Assembly: GCF_000023025.1 (NCBI RefSeq)
Contig: NC_012997.1
Coordinates: forward strand, 2,229,125 to 2,293,124
DNA length: 64,000 nucleotides
DNA from: Teredinibacter turnerae T7901
Lineage (GTDB): Bacteria; Pseudomonadota; Gammaproteobacteria; Pseudomonadales; Cellvibrionaceae
Reading direction: 5' to 3'
Every line of letters starts with the position of its first letter. Position 1 is the stretch's first letter. This document shows, in pieces, positions 36,445 through 44,264 of this stretch. The translations under genes were made by a program, and so were the position numbers. The notes beneath the pieces were generated by a model, which saw nothing but the letters and a program-made list of their open reading frames with translations, was not told the origin of the DNA and made no database searches.

Positions 36445-36768
36445 ATGAGATATCTAAAATATATTTATCTGTTACTTTTTGCTGGTTGTGCAGTAGCTCC
36501 TGAGTCATATCAAGGCTCGTTGAGTTATAGCGCAGTGCCCTCTGAATGTGAGTTTTTGGGAGAGGAGGTGGCTGTTGAACCTGGTGTTGAATTGAAGGAA
36601 GTGCAAGAGCTGGCTGAAAAGAAATTTAAGAGTTCTGCAATTAAGGTAGGGGCAAATTATATATTTATCAACGAGCATTCAGTAATACATATTAGCGCGA
36701 AAAATCCGAAAAATTCGGGTATGTATTATCGGGTTGAAGCAAAAATGTTCAAGTGTGGCAGCGCATAA
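36445..36768 (+). CDS. Cassette gene 10: small lipoprotein, DUF4156-like
   Basis: 107 residues with lipobox LFAGC (Cys15). The segment CEFLGEEVAVEPG with a following helix and GANYIFINE resembles the DUF4156/RcsF-like small envelope lipoproteins, with a second Cys near the C-terminus. Family placement is tentative. The stop lies inside attC10. Confidence 0.7.
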   Translation: MRYLKYIYLLLFAGCAVAPESYQGSLSYSAVPSECEFLGEEVAVEPGVELKEVQELAEKKFKSSAIKVGANYIFINEHSVIHISAKNPKNSGMYYRVEAKMFKCGSA

Positions 36769-36894
36769 CAAAGTGCTCCAACTCGCGCGCTTCGTGCGCT
36801 GGACAGTTTGTAAGTCGCGGCTTTGTGGTTTTGCTGCGCAAAAGTAACCCACAAAACCACAACTTACAAACTGCCGTTGAGCACGGCGTTATAA
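36763..36894 (+). repeat. attC10 site
   Basis: GCATAAC to GTTATAA (36888-36894); arms AGTTTGTAAGTCGCGG.../...AACTTACAAACTG. At 132 bases the longest site in the array. Confidence 0.88.
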
Positions 36895-37197
36895 AGCGTC
36901 GGAAACGTCAACTTTAAAGCGCTCTGTTTTGGTTAAGCGTTGTTGGGTAGTTAGGGATTTGGTGGCTTAAACTAGAGCTTTACTTGCTGCAAGTTGTAGG
37001 GCTCTTAATGTGGTTCTGGCTCTCGGAGAGCGAGTCAGCTTCTAATTGGTGCTGGTCGTTCTCTTCGCGGTCGTTTGGGCTTTGAAAATAGTGGTAATTT
37101 TGCGCGGTGTTCTCATCGCACATTTAAAGTGAGTAGTTGTTTTTAATATGGAGCAGGGTCGGTTGGTCCCAATAATTTGGGCTTGTCACGTAAGCTT
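36895..37197 (+). other. Gene-less cassette 11 (copy B)
   Basis: Diverged relative of the gene-less cassette at 34425-34730 in the same relative position: both follow an attC ending GTTATAA and continue AGCGTCGGAAACGT. It has no supported frame. Conservation of a non-coding cassette suggests a regulatory or RNA function, or simply an older duplication. Confidence 0.65.
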
Positions 37198-37314
37198 TTA
37201 TAACAAAGTCAGTCAGCAGGACCTGCGTTTCGGAGCTTGTATTTTGTGGCTTGTCGCTACGCTGCCACAAAAAACAAGCTCCTCCACTGCGGCCGCTGCT
37301 GCACGGCGTTAGAA
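37198..37314 (+). repeat. attC11 site
   Basis: TTATAAC to GTTAGAA (37308-37314). Its inner part is very close to attC12, which makes the interruption of attC12 easy to see. Confidence 0.9.
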
Positions 37315-37342
37315 ATACAAACAATAATCGGAGTTTAAGGCT

Positions 37343-37858
37343 ATGACGAAAAGAATAATTAATGTATTGGCTTTATGTGTGCTGTCAGGCTGCGCTTCCA
37401 CTTATAAAAATGAGGTTCTAGTCAAAAGTGACAACAGTTTGTATTCGAATTTGAGCGTATTTATTGCTACTCCTGCAAACGGGTCTTATGGCGGAAAAAC
37501 TTATGCGAACTCGGGAGAATCAACTGCTAATGCTGTACGTTCGGCGTTTATGCGGTATGTAGATCAAGTTGAAGTATCGAGGAAATGCCAGGACATGGAG
37601 TGTCTTAAATCGGAATCAAACGGAAATTATGGATATTTAGTTGTTCCTTACATACTACATTGGGAAGATAGAGCAACAGAATGGTCTGGGCTCAAGGATA
37701 AATTGGAAATAAAAATAGTAGTCTATTCAATAGATGGAACAGAGGTGAGCAGCACAATAATTTACGGTAAGAGTAAATGGGCTACATTTGGAGGAGATCA
37801 CCCCCAGGATTTATTGCCAGAGCCTATAAAACAATATGTTCAAGGTCTGTACAAATAA
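37343..37858 (+). CDS. Cassette gene 12: DUF4823-like lipoprotein
   Basis: 171 residues with lipobox LSGC (Cys17). The motif NLSVFIATPANGSYGGKTYA followed by SGESTANAVRSAF resembles DUF4823 lipoproteins. The C-terminal half IEIKIVVYSIDGTEV-like strand (KLEIKIVVYSIDG) is also shared. Outer-membrane or inner-membrane anchored, function unknown. GGAG site before the ATG (AATCGGAGTTTAAGGCT). Confidence 0.75.
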   Translation: MTKRIINVLALCVLSGCASTYKNEVLVKSDNSLYSNLSVFIATPANGSYGGKTYANSGESTANAVRSAFMRYVDQVEVSRKCQDMECLKSESNGNYGYLVVPYILHWEDRATEWSGLKDKLEIKIVVYSIDGTEVSSTIIYGKSKWATFGGDHPQDLLPEPIKQYVQGLYK

Positions 37859-37942
37859 AATTCTAACAATGTCAGTCAGCAAGACCTGGGAACCTAACCC
37901 GATAATGCACACACCTCCATATAACTTAGTTGGAGGTGACAA

Positions 37943-38278
37943 ATGGCCAGAAGAAAACATTACAACTCATATGATGACGATTTCAAGGCGACAGCGGTAG
38001 CGCTAACGGAAATTCCTGGGGTGCAAGCAAACCATGTTGCTGAAGCGCTCGATATTCATGAAGTGATGCTATATCGTTGGCGAATGGAAATGCGACGAGG
38101 GCAGATTAGGGTGAAAAAGAAAAATATACAGATAGATCCAGATATTAAATCGGAGTTGAAAAGGCTGCGTAAGCTGGAGCGGGAGCACAATCTCTTGCAA
38201 GAAGAGCACGCCCTTTTAAAAAAAGCCATCCAGCACTCTTTGCAAAAAAAAGAGAAATCTTCGAATTCATCGACCTAA
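37943..38278 (+). CDS. IS3-family transposase OrfA
   Basis: 111 residues with an N-terminal helix-turn-helix (DDFKATAVALTEIPGVQANH, then VAEALDIHEVMLYRWRMEMR) and a leucine-zipper-like coiled coil at the end (KLEREHNLLQEEHALLKKAI). GGAGGTGAC site before the ATG. The run AAAAAAAA near codon 100 allows a -1 shift that fuses it to OrfB through REIFEFIDLNKS. Confidence 0.93.
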   Translation: MARRKHYNSYDDDFKATAVALTEIPGVQANHVAEALDIHEVMLYRWRMEMRRGQIRVKKKNIQIDPDIKSELKRLRKLEREHNLLQEEHALLKKAIQHSLQKKEKSSNSST

Positions 38279-38304
38279 ATAAGTCGCAGCACAGCATTGC
38301 GCTA

Positions 38305-39111
38305 ATGTGCAGGTTGTATGGTGTAAGCAGACACGGTTACAACAGTTGGCGACGAAGGGGCGAGAGTAGGCGTAAGCGGGAAGATAGCGAGATCTACTCA
38401 CTGATTAACCGTATTTTTCAAAAGCACGAAGGATGCTACGGAAGCCCGAAGATAACGCAGGAGCTACGCAAACAGGGGGTCAATGTTGGTCAGAAAAGGG
38501 TGGCCAGGCTCATGCAGGAGCACGGACTAAAGGCTGCAAAGGCCAGAATGTACAGGACAAAGGCTTATCAGCATGTATTTCAGAAAGCGAGCCCTAACCG
38601 AATAAAGGATTTTACCCCAACGGGAATTAATCAGCTTTGGGTAGCAGACGTGACCTATATCCGCATGCCAGATGAAAGCTGGCAATACCTATCGGTCATC
38701 ATGGATCGCTACAGTCGTCGAATAATAAGTTGGTCTCTTGGAGAAAATCGTACAGCGGAATTGACGAGCAACACCCTTGCGAGGGCAATGCGGAATCGCA
38801 AAGGCGCGAAAAACGTTATTCTGCATTCAGACAAAGGGATAGAATATATCGCAACATCATTTAGAAGAAAGCTACACCACTACGGCATACAGCAAAGCAT
38901 GAATGGTGTTAAGCAAATGAATGACAATGCGCATATCGAGTCTTTCTTTCAGGATTTTAAAACAGAAAGCATTAAGAGAAAGGCTTTTAATACGGTAGAT
39001 GAGCTGAGGGGAATAATCAGCGAATACATGCGCTACTACAACCATGAGCGTTCGCATTCGGTGATTGGGTATATATCACCCGCTAAATTTGAGAGTAGAA
39101 TAGCGGTTTAA
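38305..39111 (+). CDS. IS3-family transposase OrfB (DDE integrase core)
   Basis: 268 residues from its first ATG; the reading frame opens further upstream, overlapping orfA, and is probably translated as the OrfAB fusion. HTH_21 region (RIFQKHEGCYGSPKITQELR) precedes the rve core with the DDE residues in LWVADVTYI, ILHSDKGIEY and DNAHIESFF. The end YYNHERSHSVIGYISPAKFE is typical of IS3 OrfB. It appears full length. Confidence 0.94.
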   Translation: MCRLYGVSRHGYNSWRRRGESRRKREDSEIYSLINRIFQKHEGCYGSPKITQELRKQGVNVGQKRVARLMQEHGLKAAKARMYRTKAYQHVFQKASPNRIKDFTPTGINQLWVADVTYIRMPDESWQYLSVIMDRYSRRIISWSLGENRTAELTSNTLARAMRNRKGAKNVILHSDKGIEYIATSFRRKLHHYGIQQSMNGVKQMNDNAHIESFFQDFKTESIKRKAFNTVDELRGIISEYMRYYNHERSHSVIGYISPAKFESRIAV

Positions 39112-39273
39112 CAAACAGGTGTGTGCAAAAGCGGGTTAGGTTCCCCTGCGTTTCGGAGCTTGTTTTTCGTGGCTAAACGCTACGCTACCACAAAAAACAA
39201 GCTCCTCCACTTCGGCCGCTGCTGCACGGCGTTATGCAAAAACTAAAAACGAAAATAGATAATGTAAATATCA

Positions 39274-39555
39274 ATGCAGCATAGAAGAAATCGAAAGATT
39301 AAAAATGGGTCTTCTTCTGTCTCTAGAGTGCCAATAGTAGAGCTGTGGAAAATGGTTGGTATGAGCGTTGTGGCATATTTCATAGCTGCTTCAACTGCAA
39401 TGCAAATATTAACGAATGGGTTTGTATCAATTAAGGGTGCTAAAGTACCTGCGGAATTGGGCTATATAATTGCTGTATTCTGTTTCGTAGTAGCACTGTT
39501 ATTTACTTGGCTTTCGTTCAAAGATATTCGTGCGCACCTTAGAGGCGGGAGTTAA
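39274..39555 (+). CDS. Cassette gene 13: two-TM membrane protein (copy B)
   Basis: 93 residues, differing from the copy at 34028 by a few substitutions (QHRR for QLRR, VELWK for VALWK, MSVVAY for MSLVAY). The cassette 39232-39664 is the same length as the earlier one. Same direction, about 5.2 kb apart, so it is a duplicated cassette rather than a tandem gene copy. Confidence 0.75.
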   Translation: MQHRRNRKIKNGSSSVSRVPIVELWKMVGMSVVAYFIAASTAMQILTNGFVSIKGAKVPAELGYIIAVFCFVVALLFTWLSFKDIRAHLRGGS

Positions 39556-39556
39556 T

Positions 39557-39670
39557 GCATAACCAAGCCAGCAACCTGACACTGCATGCTACGCTCCTTT
39601 TTGGTGTGGCTTCGCCAAAATACACCAAAAATCCGCTCCGCACGCAGTGCAGGTTCTAGCGGCGTTACAT
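39557..39670 (+). repeat. attC13 site
   Basis: GCATAAC to GTTACAT (39664-39670). Differs from attC5 by one inner base and the bases after GTT. Confidence 0.9.
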
Positions 39671-39694
39671 CTTTTCCACGCTAAGGAGTAGAAA

Positions 39695-40894
39695 TTGAAA
39701 GTTGAGTATTTGGTGCTTATTGACTCAGGAAGTACCTTTTGCAGAGACTCTAAGTCTTTCAAGAGCTTTCTTCAATCAGACTCGGAAATACACATAGGTG
39801 GGACTAAGCTCAACTTTAGAGATATCTCGGTCAAATACGAACTTCAAGAAGGTGAGAATACTGAAAAGAATCATAAATTCTTTCACATAAGATTGATTTT
39901 CGACGGTGACAATGTATCTGAATTTTCAGATCTTTGCAGATCAATTCGGAAACTGTTAAATATGAATGCTAACAACGGAGTTCAAGCGCTATGGGACGAC
40001 ATTAGTTTTTATTATTCATCCCATAGTTATCCGTTGATATATGAAATTGAAAATCTCGTTCGAAAGTTAATCACAAAATTCATGCTTACCAATGTTGGGC
40101 TTGGTTGGATTAAAGAAACCGTGCCAGAGGACTTAAAGAAATCGGCTCGGGCGGAGAATGTCGATTTAAATACGAATTATCTCTACGAAACAGATTTTAT
40201 TCAACTCTCTAATTTTCTGTTTGACGAGTATAGGACCCTAGATATTTCAGGATTAGTAAAGAAGATATCTGAAGTAAATGCCGAAACAGTAAGCATCAAA
40301 GAGATTAGCGAGTTTATACCCAAATCAAATTGGGAGCGATACTTCCAATCTTATGTTGATTGTGAAGCATCGTATCTAAAATCCAGGTGGGGAAAGCTCT
40401 ACAAGCTAAGGTGTAAAATTGCCCACAATAATACATTTACTAAACCAGACCATGAGCAGACAACAAAATTGGTCGAAGAAGTAAAACTTAAAATCTTGGC
40501 GGCTATAGAGTCATTAGACAAAATAACCATCAACGAAAATGACAGAGAGGATTTGGCAGAACTAGTAGTTAGCAATTCAAGCGTAGTTTTCGGGACTTTT
40601 ATCCAAAAGTGGAAAATGCTAGAGTCTCTCATGGTCGAGCTGCTAATTGCCGAGAATATATTGCCGCCCGATCTTTCAAAGAGGGATCGCGCAATGCTAT
40701 TCAAAAATCAGGAGGCATTGATAAAGAATAATCTTATTAGCTCGGCGATGTATAAGGAAATAAAGCAACTAAATAAAGTCAGAAATGTCATGATCCATGA
40801 AACTGAGCAATACTTTACGGATTCTGAAATTGTGGTATTTTCAAGGCAAATAGATAAGATTATAGAATTCTTTGTTGAAAAAATGGGGATGTAA
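39695..40894 (+). CDS. Cassette gene 14: HEPN-like protein with two RX4H motifs
   Basis: 399 residues from a TTG start with AAGGAG six bases upstream, the largest non-transposase gene of the array. No signal peptide. Two motifs of the HEPN type are visible: LRCKIAHNN (Arg239-x4-His244) and VRNVMIHE (Arg363-x4-His368), each at the end of a long helical segment, as in Apea/RiboL-PSP HEPN proteins. The N-terminal third (SGSTFCRDSKSFKSFLQSD) is unassigned. HEPN domains often act as RNases in anti-phage defence or toxin-antitoxin pairs. No antitoxin partner is adjacent. The defence role is inferred. Confidence 0.65.
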   Translation: MKVEYLVLIDSGSTFCRDSKSFKSFLQSDSEIHIGGTKLNFRDISVKYELQEGENTEKNHKFFHIRLIFDGDNVSEFSDLCRSIRKLLNMNANNGVQALWDDISFYYSSHSYPLIYEIENLVRKLITKFMLTNVGLGWIKETVPEDLKKSARAENVDLNTNYLYETDFIQLSNFLFDEYRTLDISGLVKKISEVNAETVSIKEISEFIPKSNWERYFQSYVDCEASYLKSRWGKLYKLRCKIAHNNTFTKPDHEQTTKLVEEVKLKILAAIESLDKITINENDREDLAELVVSNSSVVFGTFIQKWKMLESLMVELLIAENILPPDLSKRDRAMLFKNQEALIKNNLISSAMYKEIKQLNKVRNVMIHETEQYFTDSEIVVFSRQIDKIIEFFVEKMGM

Positions 40895-40995
40895 CAAATG
40901 GCTCATGAGCGCACTCCGTTCCGCTGGTTCTTTTTGTGGTTAAAATACCACAAAAAGAACCAGCTACACTACGTCGCCATAGCCAGGCGTTATGT
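40889..40995 (+). repeat. attC14 site
   Basis: ATGTAAC over the stop codon, GTTATGT at 40989-40995; inner hairpin CTGGTTCTTTTTGTGG.../CCACAAAAAGAACCAG is nearly perfect. Confidence 0.92.
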
Positions 40996-41007
40996 GAAAC
41001 CGAGATC

Positions 41008-41538
41008 ATGGCTCACGAACTAAAAACTGAGAGGCTAATTCTTTCGCAGCTAACGCGAAAGGATTGCGCTGATTTTCAGCGTCTCATTACAAATGATGAT
41101 GTGACAAGGTATTGTTTTGATCCTTTGTCAGCAGCGGAAGTCGAGAATTCCTTCGAGTCACGCATAAAGGATTGGGATACTAAGCAGTCCCACTGGTTAG
41201 CGTTGGCTGTTTACCTAAAAGAAACGAATGAATTTTTAGGTGTAACTGGTTTCAGAAATACATCTAACCAAAAACAAGTTGAGGTTGGGTTTATGTTCCT
41301 GCCAAAATTCCATGGTCGAGGCTTTGCTACTGAGTCGCTTAAAGCAGTGTTAGACTATGCATTATTTCTGGGCTACGAAACAGTGGTGGCAAACGTCACT
41401 GAACCCAACGTGGCATCAACAAAAGTTTTAGAAAAATGTGCTTTTAGGCAATCTGGAAGTGATGCTGAAGGGGTAATCATCGGTACTGTCGCATATTCAA
41501 AGGTATCGTATCTATTTAGAAAGTGCACAATCACATAA
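41008..41538 (+). CDS. Cassette gene 15: GNAT acetyltransferase (RimJ/RimL type)
   Basis: 176 residues from ATG 41008; earlier in-frame starts lie inside attC14. Family features: LKTERLILSQLTRKDCADF, FLGVTGFRNTS, VEVGFMFLPKFHGRGFATES with the acetyl-CoA-binding loop, and TEPNVASTKVLEKCAF. Acetylates an amine, either a protein N-terminus or a small molecule. Complete, unlike the remnant at 29682. Confidence 0.9.
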   Translation: MAHELKTERLILSQLTRKDCADFQRLITNDDVTRYCFDPLSAAEVENSFESRIKDWDTKQSHWLALAVYLKETNEFLGVTGFRNTSNQKQVEVGFMFLPKFHGRGFATESLKAVLDYALFLGYETVVANVTEPNVASTKVLEKCAFRQSGSDAEGVIIGTVAYSKVSYLFRKCTIT

Positions 41539-41659
41539 CAAACCGCTCAAGGCTCAGCAGCTGTCGCTGCTTGGACCTCCGCTGCGTTGCTCGTTTTGTG
41601 CTTTACCGCTACGCTCGCACAAAACCATCAACACAGCTCCGGCCCCTTAGCGGAGCGTT
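41533..41659 (+). repeat. attC15 left part, interrupted by IS1182-like element 1
   Basis: ACATAAC over the stop codon to GCGTT at 41655-41659, where the IS1182-like end GAAGCTGTCGAAAAAC begins. The missing right core GTTAGGT is at 43386-43392 on the other side of the element. Confidence 0.82.
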
Positions 41660-43385
41660 GAAGCTGTCGAAAAACTCAAAAAATCATCAAAAACCTGCAG
41701 AACAGAAGTTTCTAAAGGGTTAAAATAGACCCCAACGCCGCTTAACGGAGTCTGGCATGGCGCATTACAAACAAGGTAATGATAAACAGGGGGAATTTGT
41801 CGCTGTTATTCCCGAGGAACAAATAACAGAGGGCAGCTTTGAGGCGACAGTCTGCTTGATTGTCGATCATGTGCTAGATCTCTCGTCGTTTGAAAGCGAT
41901 TTTAACAACGATGCGGGTGGCGCTTCTGCATACAGCCTGGGAACTCTCCTCAAGATCATACTTTCTGCGTATCATCGCGGAATTACCAGCAGCCGTAAAA
42001 TCGAACATTTGTGCCGATACAATACAGTGTTCATGGCACTCTCTGGTTTTCTCACCCCGGATCATTCCACTATCGCCGCGTTTGTTTCGAAGAACCCTCA
42101 ACGACTTGAAGGCATATTTATAGAAATCGTGTTGCAGTGTGACTTACTGGGCCTGATTGGTGGTGACACACTGGCATTGGATGGCTGTAAAATTCCCTCA
42201 AACGCCTCGAAGGAATGGTCGGGAACTAAGGCCGACTTCACGAAGAAACATCAAAAAATTCAACGTGCGGTAAGGCGGGTGATGGCACGGCATCGTCAAG
42301 AAGATGCTGAGGGCGTGGTGAATACCCCGGTGCGTGAAAAAGAAGAAAAGCAGATAGAAAAACTCAAACGCATCAATAAAAAGCTAAAAACCGCCCTCAG
42401 TGATATGGTGGATAAACGGGGGCATAACGGAAAAGTTCGTAAGACCAACCTCACCGACCCTGATAGCGCCAATATGATGTCCGGTAACGGTGGTGCCTTA
42501 CAAGGGTACGTCGGTTTGGCCGCAACCGATAAACTGAACCAGGTCATTGTCAATGCTGATGTAACTGGTGATAGCGAACAATCCACGCTCCAGCCCATGA
42601 TTGATAAACTCCTTGCATCCGACAGGCTAGATGGTTGCCAACTGCTGGCAGATGCTGGGTTTCATAGCGGGGTGAATTTAGACTATTGCGCAGAGAAAGG
42701 CGTCGATGCCTATATTGCGGATACCCTCTATCGTAAACGCGATGCGAGGTTTGTGGATCACCAAGATAAAAAGCCGAAGGCAAGGAAACAGAAATACTTT
42801 CAATCGAGTGACTTCGAGTATGACCCGCAGGCACAACGCTGTTGGTGCCCAGCGGGAAAAGAACTCTGGCTTTGCTCCTCTGGATATCAAAACAAAGGCG
42901 TCGAGTACATTCGCTTTGAAGGTTACCTCAACGACTGTAAAAACTGCGCGATGCAAGCCCAGTGTTTACGTAATGGGGTCAAAGACCGCGGCAGACAGGT
43001 GAGTATCCGCAAAGACACCGCTAAAAACAACAGTCGCGCCATTGATCGAATGAAACGCAAAATGGACAGTCCCGAAGGTAGAGCCATCTATTCGGATCGC
43101 ATTGGTATTGTCGAACCCGTATTTGCGCATATGAAACACATAATGGGTCTGCGCTGGTTTAGCTTGAGGAGCCTTAAAAAGGTGTCCGGACAATGGTATT
43201 TATTCTGTGCGGTACATAACTTGGTAAAGATACAAAAATATGGGAGCTATGCCCGATGAAGGGTAACTATTTTTTAAAAATAGATGTAAATAACGTCGTG
43301 GCTGATATTGTTAAACAGCCTTATAAAAACGGGTGCCTGAAATTATCCGCTGCGTATAGGTATGTCGGTGTTATTCGACAGCCTC
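41660..43385 (+). mobile_element. IS1182-like insertion element 1 in an attC core
   Basis: 1726 bases from GAAGCTGTCGAAAAAC to GTTATTCGACAGCCTC, ends that are inverted repeats matching at 14 of 16 positions. GTT is present directly outside both ends, so the element lies exactly at the GTT of the attC right core. The last 82 bases with flank (43308-43389) recur identically at 46127-46208. Confidence 0.82.
41757..43259 (+). CDS. IS1182/IS5-type transposase 1
   Basis: 500 residues. N-terminal DUF772-like region (SAYSLGTLLKIILSAYHRGI then TSSRKIEHLCRYN), a DDE catalytic core (DTLALDGCKIPSNASKEW, QLLADAGFHSGVNLDYC, IYSDRIGIVEPVFAHMKH) and a Cys-rich segment (CWCPAGKELW, CKNCAMQAQC) as in IS1182 transposases. 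Appears full length. It shares domain order with the transposase at 44335 but is clearly a different protein. Confidence 0.93.
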   Translation: MAHYKQGNDKQGEFVAVIPEEQITEGSFEATVCLIVDHVLDLSSFESDFNNDAGGASAYSLGTLLKIILSAYHRGITSSRKIEHLCRYNTVFMALSGFLTPDHSTIAAFVSKNPQRLEGIFIEIVLQCDLLGLIGGDTLALDGCKIPSNASKEWSGTKADFTKKHQKIQRAVRRVMARHRQEDAEGVVNTPVREKEEKQIEKLKRINKKLKTALSDMVDKRGHNGKVRKTNLTDPDSANMMSGNGGALQGYVGLAATDKLNQVIVNADVTGDSEQSTLQPMIDKLLASDRLDGCQLLADAGFHSGVNLDYCAEKGVDAYIADTLYRKRDARFVDHQDKKPKARKQKYFQSSDFEYDPQAQRCWCPAGKELWLCSSGYQNKGVEYIRFEGYLNDCKNCAMQAQCLRNGVKDRGRQVSIRKDTAKNNSRAIDRMKRKMDSPEGRAIYSDRIGIVEPVFAHMKHIMGLRWFSLRSLKKVSGQWYLFCAVHNLVKIQKYGSYAR

Positions 43386-43402
43386 GTTAGGTATACATTT
43401 AG

Positions 43403-43732
43403 ATGAAAAAAATACGGATATTTCTAGTTGTCTGGGGCTTTGTTTGCCTTGTTACGCCTGTGCTAAGTGCATTGGAATATCCGTTGATGAAAATTGCTAC
43501 TGAGAGTGCTATGCACTCAATTGAAAATAGATTTATCAATATTGATGCGATGGCTGCCGAAGATAAGAAAAGCTATGAATTTTCAAAATCCCGGATTCTT
43601 GGTAACGACAAAATGTTAAAAAAATCAGCCAAAGTACGTCAACAAGTTGTAATGTTTTTGGGTGTATCAACATCCTTATTATGCTTTTTGGGTGCTATCT
43701 ACCTTCCGTACTTAACAAGGCGGTCAAGCTGA
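43403..43732 (+). CDS. Cassette gene 16: two-TM membrane protein, unknown
   Basis: 109 residues with TM segments at each end (IRIFLVVWGFVCLVTPVLSA and VVMFLGVSTSLLCFLGAIYL) and a charged loop between. The start is 17 bases after the GTTAGGT core. The end of the gene lies inside attC16. Confidence 0.7.
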   Translation: MKKIRIFLVVWGFVCLVTPVLSALEYPLMKIATESAMHSIENRFINIDAMAAEDKKSYEFSKSRILGNDKMLKKSAKVRQQVVMFLGVSTSLLCFLGAIYLPYLTRRSS

Positions 43733-43820
43733 CGGCTATTCCGTTGCTTGTTTATGTGGCGGTCGCTACGCTGCCACAACACAATCAACTACATAGCCGC
43801 AGCTTACCGCGGCGTTATAT
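43710..43820 (+). repeat. attC16 site
   Basis: ACTTAAC to GTTATAT (43814-43820); arms AAGCTGACGGCTATTCCG.../...ATAGCCGCAGCTT. Confidence 0.88.
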
Positions 43821-43835
43821 TTTACAGGGAAAATT

Positions 43836-44141
43836 ATGGTTACGTGTTATCTGAAATATGTAGTTGATCCATTTAAACTCAAGGAGTTTGAGCACTATGC
43901 AAAACTCTGGATTCCTTTAGTAGAGAAATTCGGAGGCAAGCATCACGGTTATTTTTTACCGCATGAGGGTCCAAGTAATATTGCTTTAGCGTTATTTACC
44001 TTTCCCACACTTGCGGAGTACGAAAAATATCGCACTGATGCAGCAAATGATCCTGAATGCCAAGCAGCAATGGAATACTACCGAGAAACCAAGTGTTTTA
44101 TTAGTTTCGAGCGTTCATTTATGAAACCGGTATTCGAGTGA
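43836..44141 (+). CDS. Cassette gene 17: NIPSNAP family protein
   Basis: 101 residues of one ferredoxin-like NIPSNAP domain: VTCYLKYVVDPFKLKEFEHY, then IPLVEKFGGKHHGYFLPHEG and FPTLAEYEKYRTDAANDP. Small cytoplasmic protein of uncertain function, frequent in integrons and metabolic clusters. ATG 43836 follows an AGGGAAAATT stretch. Confidence 0.88.
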   Translation: MVTCYLKYVVDPFKLKEFEHYAKLWIPLVEKFGGKHHGYFLPHEGPSNIALALFTFPTLAEYEKYRTDAANDPECQAAMEYYRETKCFISFERSFMKPVFE

Positions 44142-44145
44142 AAAA

Positions 44146-44264
44146 ACATAACAATCCAGTTAACGCCCGCCAGCAAGTTGGCTCGGACCTTCACTGCGTG
44201 GTTCGCTTATGTGCTTTAATAGCACAACGCAAACCACTCCGTTCCGGCCCGTTACTGGGGCGTT
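44146..44264 (+). repeat. attC17 left part, interrupted by IS1182-like element 2
   Basis: ACATAAC at the stop codon to GGGGCGTT (44257-44264), where GAGCCTGTAGAAAAAC of the second element begins. The right core GTTATGG lies at 46036-46042. Confidence 0.82.

Larger units (their letters stand above)
37889..39144 (+). mobile_element. IS3-family insertion sequence
   Basis: 1256 bases with perfect 13-base terminal inverted repeats (GGAACCTAACCCG) and a 4-base target duplication CCTG. Contains orfA and orfB in the usual two-frame arrangement with a run of eight A (38244-38251) as the probable -1 frameshift site. It looks intact and has entered the loop of an attC. Confidence 0.93.
37861..39237 (+). 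repeat. attC12 site, split by an IS3-family element
   Basis: The left part is TTCTAAC through CCTG (37861-37888). The right part is CCTG through GTTATGC (39145-39237). Joined with one CCTG they align with attC11 over their length. The 4-base repeat CCTG flanks the inserted element at 37889-39144. Confidence 0.88.

Noticed and set aside
32388-41659. Regularly spaced repeats as a CRISPR array
   Set aside because: The repeats are long imperfect dyads next to protein genes, with variable spacing of hundreds of bases, which fits attC sites and not CRISPR repeats.
43308-43392. The 82-base repeat as a possible attC site
   Set aside because: It contains AAC and GTT boxes, but its arms are direct rather than inverted repeats, so it lacks the attC fold. 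It is better explained as an IS end.
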